The notes: generated by a model from the sequence alone, not told the origin. DNA of 64,000 nt from Nitzschia sp. pyKryTriq1 (GCA_956465555.1 OY101116.1:2976001-3040000); one strand, 5' to 3'. Shown: positions 21,099-32,233, numbered from the stretch's first letter. Program-made: numbers and translations.

Positions 21099-21554
21099 CT
21101 AGGCTGCAACTTCTTCTGGGACGTCCTCCGCGGCCGCGGCTTCCGCAGCAGCCTCTGCAGCAGCCTTGGCTTCGTCAATCTTCGCTTGGACGAAGGCGTC
21201 TTGCTTGGCTCGTCTCTTTGCAGTTGCCTTTGCTTCTTTGGCGAAATTAGCAGGCATGTCCACTCCGAGAATCTTGGCCGAACGTTTGATGCGAATCATG
21301 GATTTTTCGTAGAACGTAATTCCCGCTTCGTTAAGAAGGAAAGGTTCCACCATGGAAAGAGTTTCCGAGAAGTTGGCCTTGTCCATACGCATGATGGCTT
21401 TGCGGACAACAGAGCGGTCTACGGCGGAAGTAGCACTCGCTTCCGCAGTCGCCGAAAGAACCAAGCTTTGGGCGCGAGGATAACCGAAAGGTGTGCTGAA
21501 ACCCTCTGCCGAAGCAAAGAAAAGGAAAACACAAGTTGCACTGAAGACCTTCAT
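21099..21554 (-). CDS. Small plastid-targeted protein, Ala/Lys-rich tail
   Basis: Single-exon, 151 aa. The N-terminus is a signal peptide (MKVFSATCVFLFFASAEG) followed at once by FSTPFG; a Phe at the cleavage site with a Ser/Thr/Ala-rich transit region is the ASAFAP-type signal for import into secondary plastids. The mature part is helical (SVVRKAIMRMDKANFSETLS, MIRIKRSAKILGVDMPANF) and ends in an Ala/Glu-rich helix. I do not recognise the family. Strong basic helices suggest nucleic acid or complex binding, which is only a guess. It converges on SepSecS. Confidence 0.78.
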   Translation of the reverse strand: MKVFSATCVFLFFASAEGFSTPFGYPRAQSLVLSATAEASATSAVDRSVVRKAIMRMDKANFSETLSMVEPFLLNEAGITFYEKSMIRIKRSAKILGVDMPANFAKEAKATAKRRAKQDAFVQAKIDEAKAAAEAAAEAAAAEDVPEEVAA

Positions 21555-22364
21555 TCTTACGATACAGGATAGAACAAAAATATGAAAAACGGCTGTCTCC
21601 TAAAACTAAGTGCGTCTGACGACGATGATTACTATCTGTATACGGTAGTCTATTCGTACCGGTAATGACTACTAACGCATGATGTGTTCGAAATCAAATG
21701 TGCGAATCTTCGCCTTCCGATCGTCACATAATTTCGTGCGTCGGCATCAATTTTTATCCATGACTGGAAGTCGAGGACGCAATCGGTTGGTGGTCGATGA
21801 TGATTGGTCAAAGGATTACACGTGTATGTTGTCGCACCGTACGATTACAGACGGACAGGCAAGTCAGTCGTCAGTCCGTCCGTCGACGAGTGGGCTGGCT
21901 CGCTCATGGTCAAGCAATGGCGGGCGGATTATTGACGGATAGTGATCGAAGATCGAAGTAGCTCGTACCGGTACAGTGTACTTCATACAGGTGTTAGATA
22001 CTTCGTAGGCCAGCAGAGTAGACTAGTAGTCTCTCAAAACTCGTCTCTCTTGATCATGGATCTACATACAACAGTCCACAGTAGGTCCTACTCTCATCCT
22101 TCGTCCACCTCCCTCGTTTCGCTTTCTTTCTAGACGGTCTACCTCTTGGCTGGTCTAAGTTAATACTAAAACTAGTAGGTCCTTAGTCCATTGGTTTCAT
22201 TGAAACGAGCAGTTTATGCTCGAAGAGGCTTATGGGAATCGCAAGAGGGATTGTGACTTAGCCCTGTACCGTTTTCTAGTATCACCTAAGTACTAAAACT
22301 GTCTCAAACAAACCGGTCCAGCCAATGGAAACCAAAGTGTCGTCACGCACTGAAGGCCTGGATC
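21555..22364. other. Spacer between plastid-protein gene and dehydrogenase-cupin gene
   Basis: An 810-bp spacer holding the plastid-protein promoter and the downstream end of the dehydrogenase gene. It carries GTAC words (about 21655-21664 and 21962-21990), a GTCAGTCCGTCCGTC stretch (21871-21888) and TACTAAAACT twice (about 22163 and 22291). No gene is supported. Confidence 0.5.
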
Positions 22365-23950
22365 TCATCGAAATTCCACAATGTATTGCTCTAAGGCGGT
22401 CTCACCGCAATTTGTCGCTCGGCGATTCAAGACTGGCTGATTCCATTCGACAGCTCCAGCCGCGATGTTTACGGTCCATTGTAGGCTGGTTTCGCTACCA
22501 CTGAGAACATTGATAACCACGTCTCCATTTGATAAGGAGATTGCTAGGTGAAAGAAAGGATAAGATATCTCAGTACTCTCTCCAGCTGGGATCGATAGCT
22601 TGTAAACCCTGACTTGCTCGGACTGCCACACCAATTCATGCATGGCTGCTGACATAGCATCGCGGCTTGACATAGGGGGAGCTTTAGCGATTTCAACGTC
22701 TATCAAGACGTTCCTGAGTGTCATACTATGGAAACCACTCTTCGCAGAGGAGGAAAACGAAACTTTGTCGGTGCCTTGGATTGATTTCTGGAGCACTTTT
22801 ACGTACTCGTTCTCGACGCAAATATTTGATTTTGACGAGCTTCTGCTTTCGGGGCTCCCCACAACTGGAACTTTCGTGACATTCTCATAGACTTTGACCA
22901 CCTGCGAATCATCTAATTTGCCAAACCCAAGACTCTGCCCGCTGATGAACTGCTGAAGCGCTGCAGTGGCTACTGGGATCGGGCTCATCAATTTTTTGGC
23001 TTCTGCGTACACAATATCCAGATCCTTAACAAATATTGCCAACGCTGATTTCACCTCGGGATCTTTTTCTAGCATACGCTTTCCTCTATCTGTGAACATC
23101 CAGGATGCGCCAGCAGCCCCATTCACGATCCGATAGAGCTGTGCGACGTCGATCCCAGCCTTGGCCGCCATGGCTAAAATGAAAAACTTAGTATACATGT
23201 GTTCCGAATCTGCATGCTCGAATATAGTTCTACTTACCCATAGCCTCCGCGGCTGCGCAAATATGAACACCTGCAAGAAGTTGGTGCACACACTTGACTG
23301 TACTCCCTCCTCCAGCACCTCCCTGAATCACATGAACCTCTCCTGCAAGAGCATCTAGAACTGGCTTCGCAAAATCAAGACATGATGCTTCCCCACTTGC
23401 AATCAGAGTAAGATCACCTTGTCTTGCACGAGCTGGCCCCCCAGAGACTGGGCAATCCACAAACAGGATTCCCGAGGCACGAAATGTTGTGTCTGCTCTC
23501 TTGGCCCACGTAGCTATTCGACCGAACAAAAATCGACACGGAAAGAGCAAATGTAAGATTCTAGTACGAATACTCGAACCTTCTCCAGATTCTTTCAGAT
23601 TACGCACCCGTAACAGTCGACGTCAAAACGACGCACGCTCCCTTAGGCATTAGATTAATCAAATTCTCGTCACCTCCAAAGCAAACTTGTTCACATTGTG
23701 CCTCGTTGACAAGTGATATGACTGTGATATTTGTATCTTTCGATATGGAATCGCCAAGCGATGTTGGAACACTAGCCGATGCTTTCTGGACTCTTTGTGA
23801 TTCTTCATAAAATATTTGGACGGCTTCTGTCGACTTGTCGTATCCAACCACGGTGCCCGTCACCTCGGAATCTAACAGAGCCCTCGCCATTCCGCCCCCC
23901 ATCGCTCCGATCCCAACCACCACAACATGCATCTTTGTAGAAACACTCAT
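22365..23950 (-). CDS. 3-hydroxyacid dehydrogenase (HIBADH / L-threonate dehydrogenase-like) fused to C-terminal cupin
   Basis: Exons 23950-23608, 23513-23238 and 23173-22365 (frame checked; 475 aa). The N-terminal half is a beta-hydroxyacid dehydrogenase: nucleotide-binding GIGAMGGGMARAL (residues 13-25), substrate motif DCPVSGGPARARQGDLTL, and catalytic GGGSTVKCVHQLLAGVHI with the conserved Lys. The His-Gln after that Lys and the LLAGVHI context resemble L-threonate dehydrogenase more than 3-hydroxyisobutyrate dehydrogenase. Residues from about 330 add a cupin-like beta domain (VRVYKLSIPAGESTEISY...LERYI-type ending TALEQYIVEFR) not present in the usual 290-aa enzymes. No targeting leader is evident, so it is probably cytosolic. 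Substrate is uncertain; the His ligands of a metal cupin are mostly absent. Confidence 0.87.
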
Positions 23951-24372
23951 TTCGTAGTTTGTAAGAATTGACGTGGGTTTTCCGAGTAAATTACGATGAA
24001 CTTTTCATTAGCTCCAGCACGAGGACGGCATCGTCATTATTTTGATTTCGGGTTGCGCGAGAAAGAAAAAAAAATCGCCATTACGTGTTTTGACTTCCCC
24101 GACTGCAATAACAACGGTCAGAACTCAGAACCCGGATGCATGATTCGTAACGTGCCGACGTCAGCATTTTTGACCCATCACATCGCGCGTTTCACGTTTT
24201 GGTTTTTCTGTTGGAAGATCTCTCGCTTCTTTTTGTTCTTCGTTGTTTCGTCGAATTGACACTCCGTCTTTGCATCGCGTTGAGAATTGAGAAAGGAAGA
24301 CGAAAGATACTTCGATGACGGCGACATTTCCATGCACACTTTTATTCATTTAGAAGCGCATTCATCGCAACC
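23951..24372. promoter_or_regulatory. Divergent promoter, dehydrogenase-cupin / threonine ammonia-lyase
   Basis: This 422-bp spacer lies between two start codons facing away from each other. It has a TGACGTCA-like core (gacgtcag at about 24158-24165, bZIP/CRE-like) and an A9 run near 24066. No ORF of note. Confidence 0.45.
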
Positions 24373-26039
24373 ATGATGATGATTCGGAGCTTGTATCTTC
24401 CGACGCTCGGTAAAGCTGGAAGATCTCGCGTTGTGTCGGTTCTAGCAGGATACGACGTTCGCAGATTGAGCTCTCAAACCAAGGACAAGAACTCGGAAAA
24501 GGAACAAAAACCGGACGACGATGCAGTGATTTCCGCCCAAAAGAAGCTGAAGAGAGAAATCGAGAATCTACCTGTTGATTACAGTGATATTTCACGAGCA
24601 AAGGTCGCGATAAGAGGAGGGGTTCGACGCACTGAATGCTTCAAGAGCTATTTTCTTTCGGAATTGATTGGTGCGAACGTCTACCTCAAACCTGAATTCC
24701 AACAGTTCACTGGTTCGTTCAAAGAACGCGGGGCTCGGAACGCTATCCTTCAGTTGATGAGAAAAAAGGGCTCGTCACTGAAAGGGGTAATCGCTGCTAG
24801 TGCTGGAAACCATGCTCTCGCGCTGGCATATCATGGGAGAGAACTAGGTGTTCCTGTTACGGTTGTCATGCCAACGGTTGCACCGCTTGCAAAAGTGGAT
24901 AAGTGCCGGGTACGTACACATGCTGTTGTGAATGACTCATCCATTCATTCCTTTCAAAGGCTAACCTATGAGCTTGTTCACAGAAATTCGATGCACGTAT
25001 CATCATCCAAGGCGCTCATATTGGGGAGGCCAAAAGTTACGCCGAAACACTGGTAGAGAAAGAAGGACTCACTTATGTCAACGGCTATGACGACCCTCCT
25101 ATCATTGCAGGCGCTGGAACCATTGGGATGGAGGTACGAATTTCGTCATACATTATGAGTTGGCATTGAAAAAATGGGCTGACTTTCTGACTTGTAAGTG
25201 GTGCAACTCTCTTTCTTTGCAGATTATCGAAGATGTTCCCGACGTTGATGCGGTCATTGTTCCTGTCGGGGGAGCAGGTCTCATCGCTGGTGTAGCTTGT
25301 GCTATAAAGACACTGAAGCCAGAATGCAAGGTAGGTTTGATTGTGACTCTTCAATGCTGTGATCCCCTCATAGTCGCCTCAAAGCGCTTTATGCTCTCGT
25401 CAGGTCATTGGGGTCGAACCAGAGTTTTGTGCATCCTATACTGCAGCCTTACAAGCTGGTAAACCAGTCGCTACGCCTGTCCAGAATACATTAGCCGATG
25501 GCCTAGCGGTTCCGGTAGTCGGCCCACACGCATTTGAAGTTGCCCGTCACTACGTCGATGAATGCGTTCTTGTCAACGAAAAGCAGATTTCTTTGGCCGT
25601 CCTTCGTCTAATAGAAAACGAAAAGATTGTTGTGGAAGGAGGGGGTTGCGCTGGGCTAGCTGCGCTGTTACCTGGTAGCGCACTAGACCGGCCCGACATC
25701 AAGGGGAAAAACGTTGTTGTACCTCTTTGTGGAGGAAACATTGATACCACTGTCCTTGGGCGCGTTCTAGAACGTGGTTTGGCAGCCGACTGTCGTCTGA
25801 GTAGTTTTTATTGCACTGTCTCGGATCGACCGGGTGGAATTGCAAATCTGACATCTTTGCTCGCTGAGCTCGGCGCGAGCATCAAAGACATTTACCATGA
25901 ACGAGCGTGGCTATATACATCTGTCGATCAGGTCCAAGTAAAATGTGTGGTAGAGCTCAACGGCAAAGAGCACGGAGAAAAGGTCAGAGCCGCTCTTACG
26001 GCAAAAGGGTACAGCTTTGTGTGGGAACATAGAAAATGA
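24373..26039 (+). CDS. Threonine ammonia-lyase (threonine dehydratase), probably mitochondrial
   Basis: PLP enzyme that deaminates L-threonine to 2-oxobutanoate, the first step toward isoleucine or in threonine breakdown. Exons 24373-24909, 24984-25133, 25223-25330 and 25404-26039, all phase 0, give 476 aa. An Arg/Ser-rich leader (SLYLPTLGKAGRSRVVSV) fits a mitochondrial presequence. Motifs: FTGSFKERGARNA with the PLP Lys near residue 118, ASAGNHALALAYHG, VPVGGAGLIAGV (glycine-rich phosphate loop) and a C-terminal ACT-like domain (VSDRPGGIANLTSLLAELGA), as in single-ACT TdcB/CTN-type enzymes. Serine racemase is related but shorter and lacks this ACT domain. The stop codon is 1 bp from the convergent aldolase stop. 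Confidence 0.93.
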
Positions 26040-26040
26040 G

Positions 26041-27275
26041 CTATTGATCCGACTCTCGCTTTCTCTTACTCGAGAGAAGTAGACTATGATTTCCCCTTAA
26101 ATTCACATCCTCGACCTCTTGTTTCGTACCGACGTGGTCTCCTTCACCCTTCGCCCACGTATGCTCACCCCGGGCTGCAGCACTAGCAATCGCGAGTTCT
26201 TCAACATAAACTTTACTCATTTCATCCAGCACAAGACCATTTTTTCCTCTGCAGAGGTCCAATAGAGGTAGTTGAAAGGCTTGACTCCAACTGAAGCTAC
26301 AAGAGGTGTGAAGATAAGTGGGAAAGACTAGATACGACGCGTCGTATGGTTTGGAACTGACACGTACCTCAAATTCCAAGGGCCCTTTTTGTTTGCTTTG
26401 TTGATGGCACTTAATCGAGCTGCCGCCGTTGCTAGATCCTGACCCCCAGACAAATAGTTGGAACCCTTCATTGCAACTGGGAAACTCTGTTCAAACACAA
26501 ATATGTTTGCCTCCGCTATTTCTTCGACCGTGTAACTGACGGGGCAATCCCGGCCGGGGTTCACAATATTCGGCTTTAGTGTAGACCCAGCCATGTATAC
26601 GCCATGGTCGATCATCGCCTTGAACAACTCTGATTGAACTCTAATATTCACGTCCACCGCCTCCTCCAAAGTGTGTTTGCCACTCAAGCTGATATCAGGC
26701 TCTACAATAGGCATCAACCCCTCACTTTGACAAATAAGCGCATACCGGGCTAGATCATGCATGTTGGCTTTGATGGCCATGTCCGTTGGGCGTCCCTTTT
26801 CCATGTCAATGACGAAGGGGCTGCGCCATTTTGCAAATCTCGCTCCTGCTGCGTGGTACTCCTTACATCGAACGGCAAGAGAGTCGAGACCTTGCATGAC
26901 CGTATCTCCATTCGTTCCTGGGAGAGTGTAAACCTTCAAATGAGGCTTCACACCCGGTACAATGCCCTTCTCAGTGAGGACTTCCGGGAACAATTTTCCA
27001 TTGTCCGATCTTTGGTGCAGAGTCTCGGGGTCAAGGATGGCAGCGCAAAGGTAATTTTCACATCCAGGGGCCTCAAAAAGCATTTGGCGGTATCTCCTTC
27101 GGTTCTCTTCTGAGTTTTCTACTCCAACTGCCTCGAATCGACCACCAATTGTCCCGGGACTCTCATCACATGCAGTGATACCTTTCCCAGAAGTCGCCAC
27201 TGCGGCGGCGGTCGCTTCTAGAGCGGCTTTCTCTTCTGCAGTCAAGAAAGTTCCACCAACTGTGAAGATCTTCAT
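26041..27275 (-). CDS. Fructose-bisphosphate aldolase, class I
   Basis: Cleaves fructose-1,6-bisphosphate to two triose phosphates in glycolysis and gluconeogenesis. Exons 27275-26368 and 26296-26041 (71-bp intron, splits WNL|SFSWSQAFQ) give 387 aa. Class I signatures: ITACDESPGTIGGRF, KWRSPFVI, MPIVEPDIS and GSTLKPNIVNPG with the Schiff-base Lys. The usual C-terminal Tyr is missing; the protein ends in a charged tail SSKRKRESDQ. I start at ATG 27275 (MKIFTVGG). An in-frame ATG at 27302 would add nine residues, and the frame is open to 27617 with an Arg-rich stretch, so a targeting leader cannot be fully excluded, though that stretch reads like 5' UTR. Probably cytosolic. Confidence 0.93.
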
Positions 27276-27779
27276 TTGACTATCGGCTCCTACCAAAACC
27301 ATACAAACACTCTTCAGGTCAGCATGATTTTTGAAAGTGTTTGTCGTGCGTGGAGGTAAATGGCAAATGGGCCAATATACCGGTAGTAGTATCTTTTGGA
27401 GAAGAGATGATGAGCAACGAGCAATAAAAGCAAAACGCAAAACGCCAAGTGAGAATTCTCTCGGAAGTGCGTGTTGAGGAGTCAACAAGTTACACCTGGA
27501 ACTTCGATAGAGCAGTCGAGTAAGTCGTAATGGACGGACGGCGGCGCGGCGGCGGCTAATAGCGATGTAAAAGATTCGATTCGATGCTGCAGCAGGTGTA
27601 TGCTGTGATGTGTTCATGTCGGTGCTGATGGGTGCGATGCGATTGATTCACGATGCGGGTGGTGGGAAAAAAGCAAAAACAGGGCACAGAGAGGGGACAG
27701 CAGACGGCTAAAATGGACAATGGAAAGGTAGTCTAAATTGCATTCCCACCATCGAACTTGATTTAAGAAGAAACAAAAA
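27276..27779. promoter_or_regulatory. Divergent promoter, aldolase / REV7
   Basis: This 504-bp spacer lies between outward-facing start codons. GC-rich words (ggcggcgcggcggcgg, about 27539-27554) lie in the middle. The part up to 27617 is also an open frame in line with the aldolase but has no motif. Nothing else stands out. Confidence 0.45.
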
Positions 27780-28379
27780 ATGATGGATAACATGGATGAT
27801 CGGCGACGTCAGGAAATTTGGTGTGCAGCGTTGGAAATGGTGACTCATACAGTTCTGAGTATCCGTCGAGTGTACCCGCAAGAATCGTTTTGCTCTGCGA
27901 ACTTTTTGGGTTTAAGGTGCCGAGTCAATCGAAATCCTGAAGTTGTCGAGTACATTTCTACAACGGTCCAGATGGCAGTTTCGGCAGTCGCCGCAGGAGA
28001 GTCCAACGAGTTATTAATCGTTATATACGACCAGGAGACGTCAACCGACCACGAGACCTACGCCTTTAGTTTCAATGAAAATGTTCTGTGCTCATCGGGC
28101 ACCACAAAGGACGCATTGGAAAGTGATATACGGAATTTGATACTCAGTGTACATGCGCTGGAAGGTCTAAAGATTCCCAACTGGTCCCCGGAAACGAGTT
28201 TTCGGATAATGGTTCTGCTTTCGTCGCAACTCGATGCTTGTATGCCTCTGAAAGATGCAATATCAGAAGGGAATTGGTTTTGTCCGGGTAATGCATCGAC
28301 TAGTAGGAAAGTGGGGCGGAGGCGACCCGTCCACCAAATGGCGAGTTGTGAATGTCAGTTGTATGCCGAAATAGGATGA
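27780..28379 (+). CDS. MAD2L2: HORMA-domain protein REV7/MAD2L2
   Basis: Single-exon, 199 aa, close to the 211 aa of human REV7. REV7 is the HORMA adaptor of DNA polymerase zeta (with REV3) in translesion synthesis and also acts in repair choice. The match runs the full length: WCAALEMVTHTVLSIRRVYP (family: EVAVHLILYVREVYP), NPEVVEYISTTVQ (family: HPELNQYIQDTL), ELLIVIYDQETSTDHETYAF (family: KVVVVILDKEHRPVEKFVF) and the closing RPVHQMASCECQLYAEI safety-belt end. MAD2 and HOP1 are related HORMA proteins, but the pattern fits REV7 better. It converges on NOT4 with a 328-bp gap. Confidence 0.87.
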   Translation: MMDNMDDRRRQEIWCAALEMVTHTVLSIRRVYPQESFCSANFLGLRCRVNRNPEVVEYISTTVQMAVSAVAAGESNELLIVIYDQETSTDHETYAFSFNENVLCSSGTTKDALESDIRNLILSVHALEGLKIPNWSPETSFRIMVLLSSQLDACMPLKDAISEGNWFCPGNASTSRKVGRRRPVHQMASCECQLYAEIG

Positions 28380-28707
28380 GCCTACACTTAGATTGCAACA
28401 CATTTTTTGACTACTTCACTATAGAGTTGTATCAAACCTAAGATCGATCCATGTCCAAATAACATCAATCCATTGTCTTCGCTGGCCTGCGAACCCAACC
28501 ACTCCCACCAAATAATTTCCATTGCACGTTCCATTTCCATTTCCATTGCTCGTTATCCTTCCATTCTTTCCATTGCACATTTTCCTAATTCCAATATCCT
28601 CGCAGGCCAACAAATCCTTTCGAATCCTATGCTTTCGACATGTTTCGATCTCTGATACAAAAAACACTCATCTCATTCTCAACATTCAGCGGTGTGGTGA
28701 CTTTCTA
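28380..28707. other. Convergent spacer, REV7 / NOT4
   Basis: A 328-bp tail-to-tail spacer with 3' UTRs of both genes. It contains an imperfect TTCCAT hexamer repeat at about 28529-28577. No gene. Confidence 0.5.
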
Positions 28708-31520
28708 CTACCAGATACTTCCTGGTGCCTGTCTCTGGTTCTGTTTCATACCACCTTGACCAATTGCTCCGATGGGAGTTCCACCGAGGGTGGACTGAAG
28801 TCCACCGTTCCATTGTTGGCCTTGCTGCTGCATGCCTCCGTTGGCAGGGTGATGACCCGATTGATTTATCCCTGGTGCAGAATTCCAATCGTTCCCACCC
28901 CCAATGGTGCCGAAACCATTCCCTTGGCTGTAAGAGTTACCACTTGTGATGTGAACCCCGGGCAAAAGGCTCTGGAGGAGAGCGATGTCACTTGTGTTCC
29001 CTCCTCCTCCGATGGGAGCATGGCCCATGGGGACTGAACCACCACCGATTATTACTCCTCCAATCAAGCCATTATTCTGGTTCGAGACACCAGGACCGAT
29101 CACACCTTGGGTTGGCAGGGAGCTACCATGCAATGCTGAAAACTGTGGTTGCGATTGAGGAATCGGCGTACCCCAGAGATCAGTAGACTCGCGGAGTGAT
29201 CCTGACCCTGTTGGGAGATTGATCCCCAACATGGATGCCAGCGCAGAGCTCCCGGAACCTTGGAAGCCTCCCCCAATGGGCCCACCACCAATGACATTCC
29301 CGCCAACCTGTCTGCTGTTGTGGCCGGGCGCCAGGTCTTGGCCGCCCTGGTTTCCGCCACTGCCCCACAGACCGCCCGGTCCTGATGGAACGACAGGATC
29401 GCCACCAAGAGGAATCGAATTCCATTTATCTTTGTTGTTACCACCGATTGGGTATCCATGGCCAATGATAGGATTGTTGCCAGACGACTTCAATGGTCCG
29501 TTGAAAACTTCTCCGCCTAAACCACTGAGTGGTTCACCTCCTAGGGAGGCCAGAGGGCTGGTGTGGTCGTTATTCATGTTAGTCATGGTAGGGCCCCGCA
29601 CAGGTGGCACAATCGCAGGAGTAGCAATAACAGCACCACCGATGGTGAACGGTCCATCAACGCCACGGATTGGAGCCGGGTTGCTTTTCTGAGATGAGCC
29701 GTGGGAGCCTGGCGACCCAGGAGCGGGTGCCATTTTGATGCCATTCTTCTTGCTACCTGTACGAAGATTTGTAAGTTTTGTAGTCGCGTTTATGTTTGCC
29801 AAACCAGCACTCTCGCTCGATTTGGCGGTTCCCTTCGAAACATTTGAACGTTTCAAAGGCGTCAGAGGCGTCAGCGTGGTATGGGGAGCTGGTGGCTCAT
29901 TGCTGACGCTGTGTACCCCAGCAACCACTGAGGCTGCCGAAATTGGACCCGAAGCAACAGGACCTACACTCTTGCGAGAGATTTGCGCAGCCGACCCGAT
30001 TGGTACTTTCGGTATACCAGTCGTGGCACCGGCCGAAGCAGATCGTGCAATTGTGGTGGGTACGGGTAAAGTGGCTGCGGAAACTGCATTCGCCGCTGCA
30101 ATCGTTGGAAACGCGGTAGTCGAATTCACTGATGCCGAACGAGCTGTAGCTGTACCGGGAGGTGGTGGTACTAGCGGTGGAGTCGGCTTGGTAGGCTCAT
30201 CAAACGTAGGAGGTGGAAACACAGGGCTGGTAGCAGCGCGACCCGTTCCCGAAGGTCCACCCCCGCCTGTCCTGCGACGTGGAGCACTTCCAGCAGCGCC
30301 ACTGGCCGCACTAAGAGCTTGCTGAACAATTTGCTGTTGACGAGCAAGAACATCTCGACCACTGGTGACATAGCCTGCTTGTATCTCCTGTTTCGTAAAC
30401 GTGTCTTCGACGTCACCCATCTGGTGCAAGTACGTACACTCAGGGTTGTTGCAGCGAACGTTCTTGATGAACGCAGAACAGTACTTTGAGGTTCCATAGG
30501 ATGCTCGAATATTTCTTCCTTCCATATAGAACCCATCAAGAGCCAAAATGCATGCCAGTGTATCTTCCTACAGTACAGTACAAACACAAGGCATGAGATG
30601 GTGCTTGGGAATAAAATAGGCGTCGCCCCCCCCCCCCCCCAACAGGATCAGTGACTGCTGCTTACCTTGTGGGCAAACGTCACATAGGCCGAGGCGGTCG
30701 CTCGCCTCGGGTCGCCCCCAGTCGTCTGGCTACGATTCAACACAATTTTGGAAATTTTCCCGTACTGCCCAAAGTAGTCTGCCTTTCGCAGGATGTCCTC
30801 GCTAGCGATCGAAGACGGGAGTCCCACCGCATACACCAAATTTCTACGAATCACGCGCATGTTCGCAAGTTGATTTCTATCTTTCGGAACCTCCATCTGC
30901 CCTGTCAGTGTTGCGATACCTTCGCCATCATCAGAGTTTGCATCACTTGACAGCGTTTGTGAACTCTGTTGCCGTTGTCGTTCTCTTTCGCGTTTGGCGG
31001 CTGCTTCCTTTTCCTTGTTCGCCTTCAAAACCTCCTCTACATCTACAGCGCTAAATTCGTGGGGATCGTCTCCATAGGGTGTTCGACACGCTGGACACAA
31101 GCCCGACTCTGATTCTCGGATCCGGTGCCAGCACCACATACACACTTGGTAGCCGCATTTGCACGGAAAGAACTGTTGATCCGAAATATCAAGTTCTTCG
31201 CAGCAAAGCGGGCAAACGCTTTCGCTCTACGAACGACAAACACCAGGGTGAGTGAGACACGGCCTTCTGCGTATTACATCGACGTAGAAACAAATGAAAG
31301 CAGGTTGGCAAAAGGTCGCAAACCATTCCTAGTTGCCACCGAACAACGACGTCAACGTGGGTAGATGGACGCAGGATTCGTACGACTGCACCGAAATTCA
31401 TCGAATTGCTTCCACTACAGCAATCCCTTCACACACGCTGTCATTGTCCATCTTTCAGTCGTTGCGGCTGCACCAAAACGAGCCCCTCAGGGTGTCATCA
31501 TAGTCACTTACATCGTCCAT
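28708..31520 (-). CDS. CNOT4: CCR4-NOT complex E3 ubiquitin ligase NOT4
   Basis: NOT4 is the RING E3 subunit linked to the CCR4-NOT deadenylase, acting in mRNA decay and co-translational quality control. Exons 31520-31512 (9 nt, Met-Asp-Asp), 31226-30666 and 30567-28708 give 809 aa. The C4C4 RING spans about residues 7-52 (CPLCCEELDISDQQFFPCKC, CMWCWHRIRE, GLCPACRTPYGDDP), a charged coiled helix follows, then an RRM (RRNLVYAVGLP at about 131 to AYVTFAHKEDT) and a C3H1 finger (CSAFIKNVRCNNPECTYLH, about 222-241). The 550-residue tail is Gly/Pro/Ser/Asn-rich and disordered. The tiny first exon is chosen because GTAAGT follows ATGGACGAT in the right phase and the RING begins right after the acceptor. 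Intron 2 holds a C15 run (30626-30640). Confidence 0.93.
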
Positions 31521-32233
31521 GGTTTCTTTTTTCAATCCTTCCTCTCTTTGTTGTCAATTTTATTTGCTCACAGAATGGTGTTGGTGATGATGATGGTATG
31601 GTGCGAACGAGTATCACACACCACCCGTGTGTCCGCCGGGGGGCGGGGGCGGTTTCAGCTTGTGCGTACAGTACCAGGTACCAGTATGGTACTCAGTACT
31701 GTACCAGGGTACCGCACTTGTACAGTAGTGCGGCAGGCTTGGTGTCGCTTTGTCTGTGCCACAAATCCAGACTGTTTGCGTTCGTGGTCTCTTAGTCTCG
31801 CCTGGCCTGCCTGCGCGAGATGCTGTGACGGTTTCGAGAGATCCTCTTTATCTGGTGTTGCCCTATAAAATGCGTTATATCAATTCAAATGTCACACCCT
31901 CCGGGTTGTGTGCGGCTGGAGAAGATATGCCGTTATCTGAGGAATTTCCTTTCTTGTATGGACGAAAAATGCCCGCACGGGGTCTTCTCAAAAAACAACG
32001 CATGAAATACGTACCAGGTACTGTACGCTGAATGAGCTGCTGCCTGCTGACTACCTGGACTAACTACCGTCCACCCTCCAACCGTCTCGGAACCACTTGC
32101 TTATTCTTCGTCCTCTTTTTGTCGCGGCCCCGCCTCCGCAACATGCAACATCCACAACAAAACGCTCATTGCATTGTTCCGACCATTGTAACTCTGCTCT
32201 CTATTCAAACCCCAAGAACGAACCCAACGAATA
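31521..32233. promoter_or_regulatory. Divergent promoter spacer, NOT4 / unknown gene
   Basis: This 713-bp spacer separates two outward-facing genes. GTAC-type palindromes lie at about 31667-31712 (gtacagtaccaggtaccag and following) and 32013-32028. An ORF reading through it (31365-31868) runs across the NOT4 intron and has no motif. Confidence 0.5.

Noticed and set aside
27276-27617. N-terminal extension of the aldolase frame
   Set aside because: Arg-rich with Ser and Leu but without a clear signal or transit pattern, and it lies where the 5' UTR is expected; not chosen, though not excluded.
29735-30325. Plus-strand 196-aa ORF
   Set aside because: Antisense shadow of the low-complexity NOT4 tail; no motif.
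31365-31868. Plus-strand 167-aa ORF
   Set aside because: Crosses the NOT4 first exon and intron on the other strand and has no motif.
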